A DNA stretch of 6,427 nt. Source: Thermoproteota archaeon (GTDB taxonomy: Archaea > Korarchaeota > JAOZGF01 > JAOZFZ01). Numbering within the stretch: position 1 is the stretch's first letter; every line of letters starts with the position of its first letter. This document shows, piece by piece, positions 6,035-6,427 of this stretch. The stretch covers positions 1 through 6,427 of the forward strand of contig JAOZFT010000011.1 in assembly GCA_027492035.1 (NCBI GenBank), read 5' to 3'. The notes under the pieces were generated by a model. It made no database searches. It was not told where the DNA came from and worked only from the letters and a program-made list of their open reading frames with translations. A program made the position numbers and the translations under genes.

Positions 6035-6349
6035 TTACTTATGAGCGTTTTCAAATTTTTCCCATCTTTCTATTTCGGTGTCTAATTTTCTTTCAACAGC
6101 CTTCCATAAGTTGACTCCACAGACCTTAGCACAAATAAAAGTGGTTATCACAATGTCAGCCAGTTCATCGCTTAATTTCTCCCTTATTTCCTCAATGTTA
6201 TAGCTTTCTCTTCTAAACCCAACAAGCTAAAACACCAAATTAATGCCTTCCCCAGTTTCTTCAGCTATCTTTGCGGCTTGAAAAACTGGATGTTTCTCTG
6301 AAACCTTTTCATTGAAAAGCTTGAATAACGTTTCGAACCTATCCTCCAA
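6035..6349 (-). pseudogene. MazG-type NTP pyrophosphohydrolase with one in-frame TAG
   Basis: The minus strand encodes 104 codons from TTG 6349 to TAA 6035, with a single TAG at codon 41 (6227-6229). The protein reads as an all-alpha MazG-like nucleotide pyrophosphohydrolase: EETGE at 30-34 and ELAD at 62-65 supply the four acidic residues (EExxE...ExxD) that bind magnesium. The C-terminal helices follow (VNLWKAVERKLD, 79-90), ending WEKFENAHK. Such small MazG proteins remove non-canonical NTPs. A single A-to-T change from AAG (Lys) would produce the TAG; both sides are in the same frame and look well conserved. Possible meanings are a nonsense mutation, a sequencing error, or decoding as pyrrolysine. 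An in-frame TAG just before TTG 6349 and a GGGAGATG behind it fix the start. It converges on the Nudix gene, leaving 79 bases between them. Confidence 0.75.
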
Positions 6350-6356
6350 ATTCTAA

Positions 6357-6364
6357 CATCTCCC
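6357..6364 (-). promoter_or_regulatory. Ribosome binding site for the MazG-type gene
   Basis: GGGAGATG on the minus strand ends seven bases before TTG 6349. It is a good match to an archaeal Shine-Dalgarno sequence and decides the TTG start, as no in-frame ATG exists between the upstream stop and the conserved region. Confidence 0.5.
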
Positions 6365-6383
6365 ATATCCAGTTAACGTAAGC

Positions 6384-6409
6384 TTAAAATAACAATATGC
6401 CTCTTAAAA
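6384..6409 (-). promoter_or_regulatory. Candidate TATA boxes for the MazG-type gene
   Basis: Two boxes are possible on the minus strand. TTTTAAGA at 6402-6409 predicts a transcript start near 6379 and a leader that includes the ribosome binding site. TATTTTAA at 6384-6391 predicts a start near 6361, cutting through it. The first fits better. Confidence 0.3.
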
Positions 6410-6427
6410 GTATAATTTTTACTTGAA

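Noticed and set aside
1-6427. CRISPR array, insertion sequence or attachment site
   Set aside because: No regularly spaced repeats, no transposase-like protein and no paired terminal inverted repeats were seen. The only notable repeat is the 12-mer pair at 4409-4444.

Overview
The window looks archaeal. Likely promoters are AT-rich TATA-type boxes, one placed exactly where a leaderless transcript would need it, and no bacterial -35/-10 pair stands out. Three genes seem to start at TTG, two of them behind a GGAG-type ribosome binding site. A pyruvate-kinase-C-like gene remnant belongs to a family I know mainly from archaea. An uncultured anaerobic lineage such as Bathyarchaeia would fit the reductive-dehalogenase-like protein and the radical SAM enzyme, but that placement is inference.

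Left part (1-2732): a reductive-dehalogenase-like (RdhA) gene on the minus strand runs off the left edge. It is divergent from a plus-strand major facilitator transporter (1383-2732). The 286-base gap between them holds both candidate promoters and a strong polypyrimidine tract. Both genes are AT-rich and poor in CpG. They may form a unit (a corrinoid/iron-sulfur reductase plus an exporter or importer), but only divergence supports this.

Middle part (2897-5387): a broken pyruvate-kinase-C-like gene remnant, then a C39-like cysteine peptidase homologue (3169-4083), a 371-base intergenic stretch with an extended hairpin and a 12-base direct repeat, and a radical SAM protein with a Cys-rich C-terminal region (4455-5387). 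CpG density here is about two to three times that of the left part, suggesting a different history. A peptidase-like fold next to a SPASM-like radical SAM enzyme recalls peptide-modification loci, but no convincing precursor gene is visible.

Right part (5439-6349): two convergent nucleotide-pool sanitation genes. An MTH1-type Nudix hydrolase is interrupted by a one-base gain in an A-run, and a MazG-type NTP pyrophosphohydrolase is interrupted by one in-frame TAG. Both keep their catalytic motifs outside the lesion. With the pyruvate-kinase-C-like remnant, three of the seven genes seen are interrupted, so either the assembly carries base errors or the segment is decaying; raw reads would decide.
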